This document shows, in pieces, positions 1-9,113 of a DNA stretch of 36,633 bases. Below the pieces are notes generated by a model. The model was given only the letters and a program-made list of their open reading frames with translations. It had not been told where the DNA came from and did not search any database. This DNA comes from an uncultured Paracoccaceae bacterium (GTDB lineage: Bacteria > Pseudomonadota > Alphaproteobacteria > Rhodobacterales > Rhodobacteraceae), in the NCBI GenBank assembly GCA_913062865.1, contig CAJXWO010000027.1, positions 1 through 36,633 on the forward strand, in the 5' to 3' direction. Numbering within the stretch: the stretch's first letter is position 1; each line of letters opens with the position of its first letter. The position numbers and the translations under genes were made by a program.

Positions 1-428
1 AGCCGGATCACCAGGTCCTGCGCGGCATCGAAGCCCGCGTCGAGGTAGACGGCGGCGATCAGCGCCTCCATCGCGTCACCCAGCAGCGCCTGCTTGCGCC
101 GCCCGCCCGACAGCATCTCGGATCGGCCGAGGCGCAGCACCTCGCCCAGCCCGATCTCGCGCGCGATCTCGGCGCAGGTTTCCTTGCGCACCAGCGCGTT
201 GAAGCGGGGGGCCAGCTGGCCTTCGGTCGCGGTCGGGTCGGCCTCGAGCAGCGCGTTGGCCATGGTCAGGCCCAGCACCCGGTCGCCCAGGAACTCGAGC
301 CGCTGGTTGTCGTCCCGCCCGGGCGTGGCGTAGGAGGCATGGGTGACCGCCTCGCGCAGAAGCTCGGGCCGCGCGAAGCGGTGTCCGATCCGGCGGGAGA
401 GCGCCTGCAATTCCGCCGAGAGCTTCAC
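1..428 (-). CDS. rnc: Ribonuclease III, N-terminal part (runs off the left edge)
   Basis: Double-strand-specific endoribonuclease that processes rRNA precursors and structured mRNAs in the cytoplasm. About 142 codons are visible, beginning with GTG at 428, whose GTGA overlaps the lepB stop. The visible part is the catalytic domain: the family signature [13 protein letters not shown] lies near residues 41-53 and carries the metal-binding acidic residues, and the second acidic motif [16 protein letters not shown] follows near residues 113-128. The C-terminal double-stranded RNA-binding domain lies beyond the window. The 4-bp overlap with lepB implies translational coupling. The order lepB-rnc, usually followed by era and recO, is common in alphaproteobacteria, so era is expected just outside. 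Identification is firm; only the 3' part is missing. Confidence 0.95.
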   Translation of the reverse strand, partial: MKLSAELQALSRRIGHRFARPELLREAVTHASYATPGRDDNQRLEFLGDRVLGLTMANALLEADPTATEGQLAPRFNALVRKETCAEIAREIGLGEVLRLGRSEMLSGGRRKQALLGDAMEALIAAVYLDAGFDAAQDLVIR

Positions 429-1261
429 TCGATCCCCTTGAAGAACCGGTCGCCCCGCCAAGTCCAGAAGAAGAGCATGGAGCGGCCCGCCGACGAGAAC
501 ATGATGCGGTCCGCGCGTCCGATCAGGTTTTCGTAGGGCACGAAGCCCACACCGCCCGCCTGCTGGGGATAGCGGCTATCCGACGAGTTGTCGCGGTTGT
601 CGCCCATGAAGAAGTAATGCCCCTCGGGCACCGTGTAGAGCGGCGTGTTGTCCGAGCCCTGGCTTGCGATGTTCAGCACCGAGTAGCTGACCCCGTTGGG
701 CAGCGTTTCGATGGCGCGCGACTTGGTGCAGGTGCCGCCGGTGCCGACGGGCCCGTTTTCGCAGCGCGGGCGCAGGCGCTGGGGCCCCTGGGGGGCGGCG
801 GTTTCCTCGAACACGCCGGCCGCTTCGCGCGGGACCGCCGTGCCGTTGAGGTAGAGCACCCCGTCGCGCATCTGCACGGTGTCGCCGGGCAGGCCGATCA
901 GCCGCTTGATGAAGTCGCGGCCGGTGACCGGGTGGCGAAAGACGGCGACATCGCCGCGCTCGGGCTCACCGGCGAGAAAGCGCGTGTTCTCGCCATCGAG
1001 AACGCCGCAGATATCCTCGGCATCGATGTTCAGCCCGAGGGCGGGGATGATGATCGACGGGCAGGAGGCGTAGGAATAGCCGTAGGCCATCTTGTTGACA
1101 AAGAGGAAATCGCCAATCAGCAGGTTGTCCTTCATCGACCCCGACGGGATCCAGAAGGGCTGGAAGAACAGCGTGCGGAAGACACCGGCGATCAGGAGGG
1201 CGTAGACCACCGTCTTGACGGTTTCGACGATGGCGTTTCCCTTTTTCGGCTCGGCGGCCAT
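425..1261 (-). CDS. lepB: Signal peptidase I
   Basis: Membrane-bound serine protease that removes signal peptides from secreted preproteins on the periplasmic side of the inner membrane. It has 278 residues. One hydrophobic N-terminal segment (about residues 13-35) is followed by the catalytic box [13 protein letters not shown] with Ser42 as probable nucleophile, the box [15 protein letters not shown] with Lys119 as general base, and the late family box [11 protein letters not shown]. All three signature regions are intact. It lies 66 bp downstream of acpS and overlaps rnc by 4 bp, so acpS-lepB-rnc is probably one transcript. Residues of about 180-215 (including a cysteine pair in the [12 protein letters not shown] region) form an insertion between catalytic boxes, which is common in alphaproteobacterial LepB. 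Confidence 0.97.
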   Translation of the reverse strand: MAAEPKKGNAIVETVKTVVYALLIAGVFRTLFFQPFWIPSGSMKDNLLIGDFLFVNKMAYGYSYASCPSIIIPALGLNIDAEDICGVLDGENTRFLAGEPERGDVAVFRHPVTGRDFIKRLIGLPGDTVQMRDGVLYLNGTAVPREAAGVFEETAAPQGPQRLRPRCENGPVGTGGTCTKSRAIETLPNGVSYSVLNIASQGSDNTPLYTVPEGHYFFMGDNRDNSSDSRYPQQAGGVGFVPYENLIGRADRIMFSSAGRSMLFFWTWRGDRFFKGIE

Positions 1262-1327
1262 GCGGTTCTCCCGTTGACTAGGTGTTGCGGCTTCATGCGG
1301 TGCGGTGGGTGGGGTGTCAAGGCGGGC

Positions 1328-1753
1328 TCAGGTGTGGCCTGCGTCGGGCGGGTCTGCGATGGGCCGCGCCTCGATCAGGACAAAGGCCTGCGCCCAGGGG
1401 TGATCGTCGGTCAGGCTCACATGGATCACCGCCTCGTGGCCCGGGGGCGTCATCTGGGCCAGCCGCTCGGCCGCCCAGCCGGTGACCTGCATGACGGGCT
1501 GGCCCGTGCGCAGGTTGGTGACGGCCATGTCCTTCCAGGCGATGCCCATGCGCAGGCCGGTGCCCAGCGCCTTGGAACAGGCCTCTTTCGCGGCCCAGCG
1601 CTTGGCATAGGTGCCCACGGTGTCGGCGCGGCCTTCGGCCTTTCTCTGCTCGGTCTCGGTGAAGACGCGGTTGCGGAAGCGGTCGCCGAAGCGGTCAAGC
1701 GTGCCGGCGATGCGGTCGATATTGGCAAGGTCGGTGCCGACACCCAGGATCAT
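1328..1753 (-). CDS. acpS: Holo-[acyl-carrier-protein] synthase
   Basis: Transfers the 4'-phosphopantetheine arm from coenzyme A to a serine of apo-acyl carrier protein, activating it for fatty acid synthesis. The 141-residue protein starts [14 protein letters not shown], with Asp8 as a magnesium ligand, and has the second family motif [14 protein letters not shown] with Glu57. Two adjacent ATG codons (1756 and 1753) are possible starts; the inner one is preferred because the AGGGGG ribosome site is then about 5 bp away and because the family begins M-I-x-G-x-G-x-D. It follows the hydrolase gene by 11 bp. In related genomes acpS normally directly follows pdxJ; here two other genes separate them. 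Confidence 0.95.
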   Translation of the reverse strand: MILGVGTDLANIDRIAGTLDRFGDRFRNRVFTETEQRKAEGRADTVGTYAKRWAAKEACSKALGTGLRMGIAWKDMAVTNLRTGQPVMQVTGWAAERLAQMTPPGHEAVIHVSLTDDHPWAQAFVLIEARPIADPPDAGHT

Positions 1754-1764
1754 CATTGCCCCCT

Positions 1765-3237
1765 TCAGGCCGAGAAGAGCGGAAAGCTCACGCCCAGCGC
1801 CCAGGCCAGGATCAGTCCCAGCGCCAGACCGGCCGTGGCCGCGCCCGTGCGCAGCGCCACCGCTCGGCCCATCAGACCGAAGACGAGGTAGAACAGGACG
1901 ATCACGGGCGCAATCATCAGGAGGAAGAACAGCCCCTCGAAATCGAGCGCTACGGCGATGGCGATGGAGACGAGAAACGCCGCCCGGGCCGAAAGGCGCT
2001 GCCAAAGGGGCGCGCGGCCGCCTTGGGTGACCAGCGCATCGGACAGCATGAAGGGCACCGCACCGAGGCTGAGCGCTGCGATGATGGCCAGCCGCTCCGG
2101 CGTGGGCCAGAAATTCGCGCCGTACCGGTCGAGTGCGAGGCCGAAGATGCCCAGCCCGTAGACAAGAAGCGCCAGACTGGCTGCGGGCGCAACATGGCCC
2201 AGGGGCACGCCCGCGCGCCACAGGATCACCAGTTGCAGCCCGCCGAACAGCGCCAGGTGCAGCGCCAGGTAATCGGCCACGAGCACGGGCAGAACACCGG
2301 GATCGAGCGGCACGGCGATGAGCGGCGCGGCAACGGCCGGTGCAAGGGTGGCCAGTGCAAAGCTGCGCGGGGGGATCTGGGCGCGGGCCACCCGCCGGTC
2401 GGGCAGGAGCCGCGCGAGGGGACGTGCCAGCGCCACGATCCCGGCCAGCAGCGCCAGAAGCGCCCAGCCGGTGGGCGGCACGGATGGGGCAGAGCTGCGG
2501 CTGTAGAAACGATCGAGCCAGGCCACGGCCTCGGCCCGCCCGGTGCGGCTCTGCAGGATCGCCACATGCTCGACCGCGGGGGCAAGAACCGCGCGGCGGG
2601 TTAGGCCTTTGGCACTGACCGTCCGGCCGGGCTGTGCGTCCGGGTCGAGCATCTGAAGCGCCTCGGTCGCGAAACCCACCAGCCCCGGCTCCCAGGCGCC
2701 GGTGACCAGAAGCAGGTGATCGGGCCGGTCTGCGGTGATCTCGCGCGAGAAGGCCGACAGAAGGACCAGCGGCTCGTCCCCCGGGGTCTGCGCGGCGACC
2801 CGCACCAGCACATCGGTGGCCATGGAGTGGCCCAGCAGCGCGACAGTAGGAAACTTGGCCCCCTCGCCGCCCGCATGGTGGATCACCGCCAGCGTCTGCT
2901 CGACAAGCAGCCGCGTGGTACCGTCCACCGACCCAACATCGCCGGACATGGGCACGCTGTGCCGCCCGTGGCCCAGAAAATCGAAACTGTGCACCCGGTA
3001 GCCCGCCTGCGCGAGGCTCAGCGCATAGGCCTGCATCATCTGGCGCGATCCCGCGAAGCCATGGGCCACGACGACGGCCGGGCCATCGACCCCGGATTTC
3101 GCGTAGGTGGTGACCGGGGTGGCCCCGACCAGGGCGGTGGTGATCTCGACCCCGCGCCGGGCACCTTCGAGCACCCAGAGCGCGGCGACGATCACGACCG
3201 CCGCCAAGAGCGCCACGATCCAGTCGCGGCGGCTCAT
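1765..3237 (-). CDS. Alpha/beta hydrolase fused to a polytopic membrane domain
   Basis: A 490-residue protein with three parts. Residues 6-23 form a membrane anchor. Residues of about 40-240 have an alpha/beta hydrolase fold: the oxyanion-type HGFAGS region near 59-64, DFLGHG near 86-91 and the nucleophile elbow GHSMA at 136-140 with Ser138 as candidate nucleophile. From about residue 255 to the end there are several hydrophobic stretches that look like six to eight membrane helices. The hydrolase part should face the periplasm if the first helix acts as an uncleaved anchor. The substrate is unknown; esterase or lipase-like activity is only an inference from the fold. It ends 11 bp before acpS and starts 3 bp after the stop of the reductase gene, so it belongs to the same transcript. 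Confidence 0.75.
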   Translation of the reverse strand: MSRRDWIVALLAAVVIVAALWVLEGARRGVEITTALVGATPVTTYAKSGVDGPAVVVAHGFAGSRQMMQAYALSLAQAGYRVHSFDFLGHGRHSVPMSGDVGSVDGTTRLLVEQTLAVIHHAGGEGAKFPTVALLGHSMATDVLVRVAAQTPGDEPLVLLSAFSREITADRPDHLLLVTGAWEPGLVGFATEALQMLDPDAQPGRTVSAKGLTRRAVLAPAVEHVAILQSRTGRAEAVAWLDRFYSRSSAPSVPPTGWALLALLAGIVALARPLARLLPDRRVARAQIPPRSFALATLAPAVAAPLIAVPLDPGVLPVLVADYLALHLALFGGLQLVILWRAGVPLGHVAPAASLALLVYGLGIFGLALDRYGANFWPTPERLAIIAALSLGAVPFMLSDALVTQGGRAPLWQRLSARAAFLVSIAIAVALDFEGLFFLLMIAPVIVLFYLVFGLMGRAVALRTGAATAGLALGLILAWALGVSFPLFSA

Positions 3238-3240
3238 GAC

Positions 3241-4218
3241 TCAGACCCGGACGACAACGGTCCCGAGCTTTTCGCCCGCCTCGACCAGTTTGTGCGCCGC
3301 AGCCATGTCGCTCAGCGCGCCGCCCGGGACCACGGCATGCGAAAGCTGCCCGGCTGCGAGCCAGTCGGCCAGCTGCGCCGCGCCGCGTGCATGAGTGGCC
3401 GGGTCGATCTGGTAGACGATCAGCATCCGCAGGGTCACGTCCTTGAACATGAACGGATAGAACTGCAGCGTCGGTGCCATCTGCGAGGCCGAGGCGTAGC
3501 TGGCGATGGTGCCGCCGGGTTTGATCACGGCAAGGGACGCATCCTGGTTGGCGGCGAAATCGACCTCGACGATGCGGTCGACGCCCGCGCCACCGGTCAG
3601 GTCCATCACCGCCTCGGCCACGTCCGTGTCACGGTAGTTGATCCAGTCCGCCGCGCCGGAATGCGCGGCCTTCTCGGGCGAGCTGACGGTGGTGATGACG
3701 CGCGCGCCGCCCAGCGCCGCCATCTGGCAGGCATAGCGGCCCACCGCGCCCGCACCGCCGGTCACCAGCACGGTCTGACCGTCGATGGGCCCGTCGCGGT
3801 AGAGCGCGTACCAGGCGGTCATGGCGGGGATGCCCAGGCAGGCACCTGCGTCGAACCCTGTGCCCTCGGGCAGTTCCACCGCCTGATGGGCAGGCAGGGC
3901 GACGTATTCGGCGGCCGTGCCAAAGGCCCGCTGCCAGCCTGCGTTCCAGAGCCAGACCCGCGTGCCGATGCGGGCAGGATCGACGCCTGCGCCCACCGCT
4001 TCGATCACGCCGGCACCGTCGGACTGGGGGATGACACGGGGATAGGCCATGGTAGCGCCGGGGCGGGCGCCCGCGCGCAGCTTCACGTCCGACGGGTTGA
4101 TGCCGGTGGCATGAACGCGCACCAGAACCTCGCCCGGGCCGGGGGACGGGTCGGGCATTTCGCCGTGGGTCAGCACCTCGTCCGCGGGGCCGAACCGTTC
4201 GTACCAGATGGCTTTCAT
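3241..4218 (-). CDS. NADPH:quinone reductase-like medium-chain dehydrogenase
   Basis: A 325-residue zinc-free member of the medium-chain dehydrogenase/reductase superfamily, expected to use NADPH to reduce quinones or enone-type carbonyls in the cytosol. It begins [16 protein letters not shown], typical of the quinone oxidoreductase branch. An N-terminal GroES-like domain is followed by a Rossmann fold with the nucleotide loop [18 protein letters not shown] near residues 145-165. No structural zinc cysteine cluster is visible. The reading frame stays open upstream of ATG 4218, but that extension runs through the inverted-repeat cluster at 4241-4331, so ATG 4218 is the better start. The gene stands between pdxJ and the hydrolase, and the pair separates pdxJ from acpS. 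Confidence 0.85.
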   Translation of the reverse strand: MKAIWYERFGPADEVLTHGEMPDPSPGPGEVLVRVHATGINPSDVKLRAGARPGATMAYPRVIPQSDGAGVIEAVGAGVDPARIGTRVWLWNAGWQRAFGTAAEYVALPAHQAVELPEGTGFDAGACLGIPAMTAWYALYRDGPIDGQTVLVTGGAGAVGRYACQMAALGGARVITTVSSPEKAAHSGAADWINYRDTDVAEAVMDLTGGAGVDRIVEVDFAANQDASLAVIKPGGTIASYASASQMAPTLQFYPFMFKDVTLRMLIVYQIDPATHARGAAQLADWLAAGQLSHAVVPGGALSDMAAAHKLVEAGEKLGTVVVRV

Positions 4219-4240
4219 GCCTGTGTCCCCAACCGCGGTG

Positions 4241-4331
4241 CCAAAGTCTTCGCCGAAGACTTTGGACGTGACGCAAAACCTTCTGCGAAGGTTTTGGCCC
4301 TTGTGAAACGCATCGCAGAGGGGTTTCGCAA
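4241..4331. repeat. Cluster of three consecutive inverted repeats
   Basis: Three hairpin-forming inverted repeats fill the gap between pdxJ and the reductase gene. The first (4241-4265) has 12-bp arms, CCAAAGTCTTCG and its exact complement, around one base. The second (4274-4296) has perfect 10-bp arms, CAAAACCTTC and complement, with a 3-base loop. The third (4301-4331) has 9-bp arms with one G-U type mismatch and a 13-base loop. No T-run follows any of them in the direction of transcription, so they are not classical terminators. They look like an intergenic palindromic element that could stabilise or process the mRNA; that role is inference. Confidence 0.8.
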
Positions 4332-4339
4332 CACAGCCA

Positions 4340-5089
4340 TCACGCGCGGGCCTCATCCATCAGGCGGCGCATCTCGCGGATGGCCGGGTCGAGCCCACGA
4401 AAGATCGCCTCGCCGATGAGGAAATGCCCGATATTGAGCTCCATCACCTCGGGGAACGCCGCGACGGGCTGGACGGTGTCATAGGTGAGCCCGTGGCCCG
4501 CATGCACCTCGAGCCCGAGGGAATGGGCAAAGGCCGACATCTCGCGCATTTTTTCCAGTTCCGCATCGCGGGTGTCCAGGTCGCCTTCGGCATGGGCGTC
4601 GCAATAGGCACCGGTGTGCAGTTCGATCACCTGGGCACCGATGCGGTGGGCGGCCTCGATCTGGCGCGGGTCCGCGGCGATGAAGATCGACACCCGGCAG
4701 CCCGCCTCGCGCAGGGGGGCGATGAAATGGGCCAGGCGGTTTTCATCCTTGGCCACTTCGAGCCCGCCTTCGGTCGTGCGTTCCTCGCGCCGTTCAGGCA
4801 CGATGCAAACGGCATGGGGCTTGTGACGCAGGGCAATGCGCTGCATCTCGTCCGTGGCGGCCATCTCGAAATTGAGCGGCACGCTCAGCGCCTCCATCAG
4901 CCCTTCGATATCGGCGTCGGTGATATGGCGGCGGTCTTCGCGCAGATGCGCGGTGATGCCGTCGGCACCCGCCTCTTCTGCGATCTGCGCGGCGCGCATC
5001 GGGTCGGGATAGGCCCCGCCGCGGGCGTTCCGCACCGTCGCCACATGGTCGATATTCACGCCAAGCCGCAATCTGCCAAGGGGCTGCAT
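4340..5089 (-). CDS. pdxJ: Pyridoxine 5'-phosphate synthase
   Basis: Condenses 1-deoxy-D-xylulose 5-phosphate with 3-amino-2-oxopropyl phosphate to make pyridoxine 5'-phosphate, the last ring-forming step of the DXP-dependent vitamin B6 pathway. The 249-residue TIM-barrel protein starts with the family hallmark [18 protein letters not shown] and contains [16 protein letters not shown] (about residues 41-56), [10 protein letters not shown] and [15 protein letters not shown], and ends with [15 protein letters not shown]. Length is as usual for the family. A strong AAGGAGAG ribosome site precedes ATG 5089. It lies downstream of the DUF2062 gene with a 55-bp gap. The following acpS is displaced by two inserted genes. 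Confidence 0.97.
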   Translation of the reverse strand: MQPLGRLRLGVNIDHVATVRNARGGAYPDPMRAAQIAEEAGADGITAHLREDRRHITDADIEGLMEALSVPLNFEMAATDEMQRIALRHKPHAVCIVPERREERTTEGGLEVAKDENRLAHFIAPLREAGCRVSIFIAADPRQIEAAHRIGAQVIELHTGAYCDAHAEGDLDTRDAELEKMREMSAFAHSLGLEVHAGHGLTYDTVQPVAAFPEVMELNIGHFLIGEAIFRGLDPAIREMRRLMDEARA

Positions 5090-5144
5090 CCGCTCTCTCC
5101 TTCACCGCGTTCGGGTCGGAACCTAGAGCGTTTTCACGGGGGCG

Positions 5145-5798
5145 TCAGCCGGTTTGGCGCTTTTTTTGGTCGCTCTTTCCGGCGCCCGCGCGCGCCAGTC
5201 GCTTGGCCAGCTTGTCGGCGCGGCGCCTTTTGTAGACGCGGATGACGGGTACCGACAGGTAATAGGCGATGGTGCCCGCGACGATGCCGGGAATGAGCCC
5301 GCCCACCATGTAGGGAAAAAAGACCTCGTCATAGAAGGTGACCAGCCGCGACCAGTCGTGTGGCGCGCCGGTCAGCCAGGCCCAGATGTTGTCCTTCAGG
5401 TCGCTGCCGGCATCGACGAACTTGCCCATCAGCCCGCGCTTGACCTCGTCATCCTGATGCTCGAGCCCGAGCAGGAGATAGCCGGTCTTGAGCGAGATGA
5501 AACCGATCGGCACATAGGTCAGCGGGTTGCCGAAAAAGGTGGCCAGAAGCGCGGCCACGATATTGCCCCGCATGATCCACGCCAGAAGGCCCGCAAAGAG
5601 GAAATGCAGCCCGTAGAACGGCGTGAAGGCGGTAAAGACCCCGGCAAAGATCCCGCGGGCGATCATTTCGGGCGATCCGGGCAGCCGGTGCATGCGGTGG
5701 CGCACGTATTGCGCGGCGCGCAGCCAGCCGCCCTTGGGCCAGAGCCCATCGGCCAGGATCTTCCAGATCGGTCGCCTGTCGCGGCGTTTGAAGACCAC
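5145..5798 (-). CDS. DUF2062 family membrane protein
   Basis: A 217-residue protein matching the DUF2062 family: a basic N-terminus followed by GSPEMIARGIFAGVFTAFTP, YGLHFLFAGLLAWIMRGNI and LATFFGNPLTYVPIGF, then a further hydrophobic segment near residues 165-195 and a very basic C-terminal tail. Function is not established. The start is GTG at 5798, with an AAGGGGG ribosome site about 8 bp upstream that lies close to the stop of the preceding rel gene (14-bp gap), so the two are probably co-translated. Its place between rel and pdxJ is, from memory, conserved in Rhodobacteraceae. Confidence 0.85.
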   Translation of the reverse strand: MVFKRRDRRPIWKILADGLWPKGGWLRAAQYVRHRMHRLPGSPEMIARGIFAGVFTAFTPFYGLHFLFAGLLAWIMRGNIVAALLATFFGNPLTYVPIGFISLKTGYLLLGLEHQDDEVKRGLMGKFVDAGSDLKDNIWAWLTGAPHDWSRLVTFYDEVFFPYMVGGLIPGIVAGTIAYYLSVPVIRVYKRRRADKLAKRLARAGAGKSDQKKRQTG

Positions 5799-5812
5799 CT
5801 GGGTCGCCCCCT

Positions 5813-7948
5813 TTATTCGGCTGCCTCCGCCCCCGGAGCCGCGGGATTGCAGTAGCGTTCCACCTCGGCCACGTCGCTTTCCGCCTCGAGCGCGGACATC
5901 AGGGAATGCAGATGCTCTGCATCCCTTAATTCCACGTCAATGAGCAGGCGGAAAAAGTCGGGCTTGCGGTCGACGAACTCGAGGTTGGAGATATTGGCCT
6001 TTCGCTCTCCGATCAACGTGCAAATCCGTCCCAGAACGCCGGCATCATTGCCGATGGTCATGTCGAGGGTCACGGTGTACTCGGCCGGGTGGGTGCCGGT
6101 GTGCCAATGCAGGTCGAGCCAGCGGCCGGGCTGGTCCTCGTACAGGCTGAGGGTTGCGCAGTCGATGGCATGGACCACCACGCCGCGCCCGCGGAAAGTG
6201 ATGCCCACGATGCGTTCGCCCGGCAGCGGCTGACAGCAGGGCGCGCGGTCGAAGCTTTGGCCCGGCGACAGGCCGATCACGGCGCGGCGGCGGTCGATTT
6301 CCTGGATGGTCTTGGGGTTGATGTCGGGATAGACCGCGTCGACCACGTCGCGCGCGGTGATCTCGGCCTGGCCCAGCTGCGCCAGAAGGTCATCGCGATC
6401 TTCGAGCCGCAGCTTGCGCGCGGCGGTCTCCAAGGTCTTGTCGGTGGCCTTCTTGCCCACATGGGCAAAGGCCGCGCGGGCCAGTTCCTGCCCCAGCTTG
6501 ATAAAGCGTTCGCGGTCGGCCTCGCGCAGGGCACGGCGGATGGCCGACTTGGCCTTGCCGGTGGTCGCGATGTCGAGCCAGGTGGCCTGCGGCGTCTGGC
6601 CCTCTGCGGTGATGATCTCGACCGACTGACCGTTCTTGATGCGGGTCCAGAGGGGCACGCGCAGACCGTCGACCTTGGCGCCCACGCAGCCCGAGCCGAT
6701 CCGGGTATGGATGGCGTAGGCGAAGTCGATGGGCGTGGCGCCGCGGGGCAGTTTCACCACGTCGCCCTTGGGCGTGAAGCAGAAGACCTGGTCGGAATAC
6801 ATCTCGAGCTTGACGGCCTCGAGAAAGGCATCGTGATCCTCTTCGGCGTCGAATTGCTCGGTCAGGGACGAGATCCACTTGGCCGGGTCCACGGCAAAGG
6901 GGTTCTCGGCCCGCACGCCGTCGCGATAGGACCAATGGGCCGCCACGCCGGTTTCGGCCACGTCGTGCATCTGGCGGGTGCGGATCTGCACCTCGACCCG
7001 CTTGCCGTCGCGGCCCGACACGGTGGTGTGGATCGAACGGTAGCCGTTCGATTTGGGCTGGCTGATGTAGTCCTTGAACCGGCCCGGCACGGCGCGCCAA
7101 CGCTGGTGGATGGCGCCCAGCCCGCGGTAGCAGTCCTCTTCGCTTTCGGTGATGATGCGAAAGCCGTAGATGTCGGAGAGGCGGGAAAAGCCCTGTTCCT
7201 TTTCCTCCATCTTGCGCCAGATCGAATAGGGTTTCTTGGCACGGCCAAAGACCTCGGCCTCGATCCCCTGCTTGCCCAGTTCCTTGCGCATGTCGGCGGT
7301 GATCCGGTGGATCACGTCGCCGGTTTCCTTTTGCAGCGTGATAAAGCGGCGGATGATCGACGCACGCGCCTCGGGATTGAGGACGCGAAAGGCCAGATCC
7401 TCGAGTTCTTCGCGCATGGACTGCATGCCCATGCGGCCCGCCAAAGGCGCGAAGATCTCCATCGTTTCGCGCGCCTTCTTGACCTGCTTTTCCGGGCGCA
7501 TCGCCTTGATCGTGCGCATGTTGTGCAACCGGTCGGCCAGCTTGACCAGGATCACGCGCAGATCCTTGGACATCGCCATGAAGAGCTTGCGGAAGTTCTC
7601 CGCCTGCTTGGTCTCGGTCGAGGACAGCTGGAGGTTGGTTAGCTTGGTAACACCGTCGACCAGCATCGCGATCTCGGGACCGAAGCGGGCCGAGATCTCG
7701 GAGTAAGTGGATTTGGTGTCTTCGATCGTGTCGTGCAGCAGCGCGGTCACGATGGTGGCATCGTCAAGCTGCTGTTCGGTCAGGATCGCGGCAACCGCCA
7801 CGGGGTGGGTAAAGTAAGGCTCACCCGAGTGGCGGTACTGCCCTTCGTGCATGTCGCGGGCGTAGTCATACGCCTCGGCGATGAGGGTGCCGTTGGTCTT
7901 GGGATTGTAGTTGCGGACCAGCGCAATGAGATCTTCGGCTGAAATCAT
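5813..7948 (-). CDS. rel: Bifunctional (p)ppGpp synthetase/hydrolase (Rel/SpoT family)
   Basis: Makes and degrades the alarmone (p)ppGpp in the stringent response. The 711-residue protein shows the whole long-RSH layout: an HD hydrolase domain with HSGEPYFTHP near 40-49 and LLHDTIED (His72-Asp73); a synthetase domain with RFKDYISQPKSNGYRSIH and VEVQIRTRQMHDVAE; a TGS domain beginning VFCFTPKGDVVKLPRG near residue 395; and a C-terminal ACT domain from about residue 630. The RFKD motif in place of EFDD, together with an intact HD pair, suggests both activities are retained. It is 24 bp downstream of rpoZ, the usual partner, linking the alarmone enzyme with the RNA polymerase subunit that helps bind ppGpp in other bacteria. 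Confidence 0.97.
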   Translation of the reverse strand: MISAEDLIALVRNYNPKTNGTLIAEAYDYARDMHEGQYRHSGEPYFTHPVAVAAILTEQQLDDATIVTALLHDTIEDTKSTYSEISARFGPEIAMLVDGVTKLTNLQLSSTETKQAENFRKLFMAMSKDLRVILVKLADRLHNMRTIKAMRPEKQVKKARETMEIFAPLAGRMGMQSMREELEDLAFRVLNPEARASIIRRFITLQKETGDVIHRITADMRKELGKQGIEAEVFGRAKKPYSIWRKMEEKEQGFSRLSDIYGFRIITESEEDCYRGLGAIHQRWRAVPGRFKDYISQPKSNGYRSIHTTVSGRDGKRVEVQIRTRQMHDVAETGVAAHWSYRDGVRAENPFAVDPAKWISSLTEQFDAEEDHDAFLEAVKLEMYSDQVFCFTPKGDVVKLPRGATPIDFAYAIHTRIGSGCVGAKVDGLRVPLWTRIKNGQSVEIITAEGQTPQATWLDIATTGKAKSAIRRALREADRERFIKLGQELARAAFAHVGKKATDKTLETAARKLRLEDRDDLLAQLGQAEITARDVVDAVYPDINPKTIQEIDRRRAVIGLSPGQSFDRAPCCQPLPGERIVGITFRGRGVVVHAIDCATLSLYEDQPGRWLDLHWHTGTHPAEYTVTLDMTIGNDAGVLGRICTLIGERKANISNLEFVDRKPDFFRLLIDVELRDAEHLHSLMSALEAESDVAEVERYCNPAAPGAEAAE

Positions 7949-7972
7949 CCGCGTCCCCGAGACCGGGGCAGG

Positions 7973-8332
7973 TCAGCCCTGCCCCTGTGCTTCCATCAGC
8001 GCCCGGAGAAGCTTTTCCTCGGACATGTCGTCTTCGCCGGGCTTGTCGGCCGCGGCACCGCCACCCATCAGAAGCGCCATCGAGTCCTCTTCGGGCTCGT
8101 CCACCTCGATCTGGGTCTGGTTCGATTCGATCAGGCGTTCGCGCAGTTCCTCGGCCGACTGGGTTTCCTCGGCAATCTCACGCAGGGCAACGACCGGGTT
8201 CTTGTCGTTGTCGCGGTCGACGGTGATCTGGCCACCGGCCGAGATTTCGCGGGCGCGATGCGCGGCGAGCATCACCAGTTCGAACCGGTTCGGAACCTTG
8301 TCAACGCAGTCTTCGACCGTCACGCGGGCCAT
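7973..8332 (-). CDS. rpoZ: RNA polymerase omega subunit
   Basis: Small RNA polymerase subunit that helps assemble the beta' subunit. The 119-residue protein starts [20 protein letters not shown] and continues [13 protein letters not shown], both classic omega signatures; the acidic C-terminal tail ([17 protein letters not shown]) is typical of alphaproteobacterial omega. ATG 8332 has GGAG six bases upstream; a TTG four codons earlier is also open but less likely. It sits between folK (41-bp gap) and rel. A TTGTCA-like -35 element overlapping the folK stop could give it its own promoter, but that is weak evidence. Confidence 0.95.
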   Translation of the reverse strand: MARVTVEDCVDKVPNRFELVMLAAHRAREISAGGQITVDRDNDKNPVVALREIAEETQSAEELRERLIESNQTQIEVDEPEEDSMALLMGGGAAADKPGEDDMSEEKLLRALMEAQGQG

Positions 8333-8373
8333 GGGATACTCCAATCAGATTGCAAGCATTAGAAAGCGTGGTT

Positions 8374-8982
8374 TTACAGGTCATCGAAGGGCTTGACAAG
8401 CGCCCATTCACAGGGCGTGACCTCGTCGCGCAGGGCATTCGGCAAGGCGTCGCGCATCTGACGCACGCTCTGGCCCGTCAGCGGATGGCTCCAGTCCGGA
8501 GCCACATCGGCCAGGGGCACCAGAACGAAGGCGCGGTCCTGCAGGCGCGGATGGGGCAGGATGAGCCGGTCGGGCGTGTCCTGCATCTGTGCCTCAAGCG
8601 GCAGATCGCGCCAGCGGGTCTGGGTGCCTGGATCGGGTAACACGGTCTGACCGCAGGCGACGAGATCGAGATCGAGCGTGCGCATGCCCCAGCGCTGCAC
8701 CCGTTCGCGGCCGTGGTCGGCCTCGATCCGGTGCAAAAGCGCGAGGATCTCGTCGGGGCGCAGCGCGCTTTCAGCCAAGGCCGCGGCGTTGACGTAATCG
8801 GGCCCGGCCCCCGAGGGAAAGCAGGGCGTGCGATAAAAGGGGCTTTCCACCAGAACGCGCAGCCCCCAAGCCCCGAGAGCATCGAGCGCGGCACGCAGCG
8901 TCTGCTCGGGCGGGCCCGCCTTCGAAGGCAGGTTGGCCCCCAGCGCGATCAGCACGGGATTAACGGATTTTTGTCCAACCAT
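8374..8982 (-). CDS. folK: 2-amino-4-hydroxy-6-hydroxymethyldihydropteridine pyrophosphokinase
   Basis: Transfers pyrophosphate from ATP to 6-hydroxymethyl-7,8-dihydropterin in folate synthesis. The protein of about 202 residues has LIALGANLPS at the N-terminus, VESPFYRTPCFPSGAGPDYVN, and the family signature RWGMRTLDLDLVACG containing the magnesium-binding DLDLD-type acidic motif, then LPHPRLQDRAFVLVPLADVAP. The start is uncertain: ATG 8982 fits the family best, but the ribosome site is poor and the frame is open to ATG 9030. It is the first gene of the minus-strand run leading into rpoZ and rel, and is divergent from the NYN-domain gene. Confidence 0.93.
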   Translation of the reverse strand: MVGQKSVNPVLIALGANLPSKAGPPEQTLRAALDALGAWGLRVLVESPFYRTPCFPSGAGPDYVNAAALAESALRPDEILALLHRIEADHGRERVQRWGMRTLDLDLVACGQTVLPDPGTQTRWRDLPLEAQMQDTPDRLILPHPRLQDRAFVLVPLADVAPDWSHPLTGQSVRQMRDALPNALRDEVTPCEWALVKPFDDL

Positions 8983-9007
8983 GGGGGAAACTGACCACAA
9001 GTGACCC

Positions 9008-9035
9008 TTGCGGCAAAGGGCAATTCGCATATTTA
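9008..9035 (+). promoter_or_regulatory. Possible promoter for the NYN-domain gene
   Basis: TTGCGG at 9008-9013 and TATTTA at 9030-9035 are separated by 16 bp, a plausible sigma-70 arrangement about 80 bp upstream of the plus-strand gene. The match is modest and rests on sequence alone. The 131-bp gap between folK and this gene must hold promoters for both directions. Confidence 0.3.
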
Positions 9036-9113
9036 GACCGTGCGCGGAGCACGCTTATTTCATTCACACACCACGCAGTGCTGCGCCGCGTCGATAGCAG
9101 AAGGACATTTTGA

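Noticed and set aside
2716-4419. A 567-codon plus-strand frame across the hydrolase, reductase and pdxJ end
   Set aside because: It is antisense to three well-supported genes and crosses the hairpin cluster; composition is that of a shadow frame.
6089-7642. A 517-codon open frame on the plus strand antisense to rel
   Set aside because: It mirrors the codon pattern of the rel gene in very GC-rich DNA and encodes no recognisable domain.
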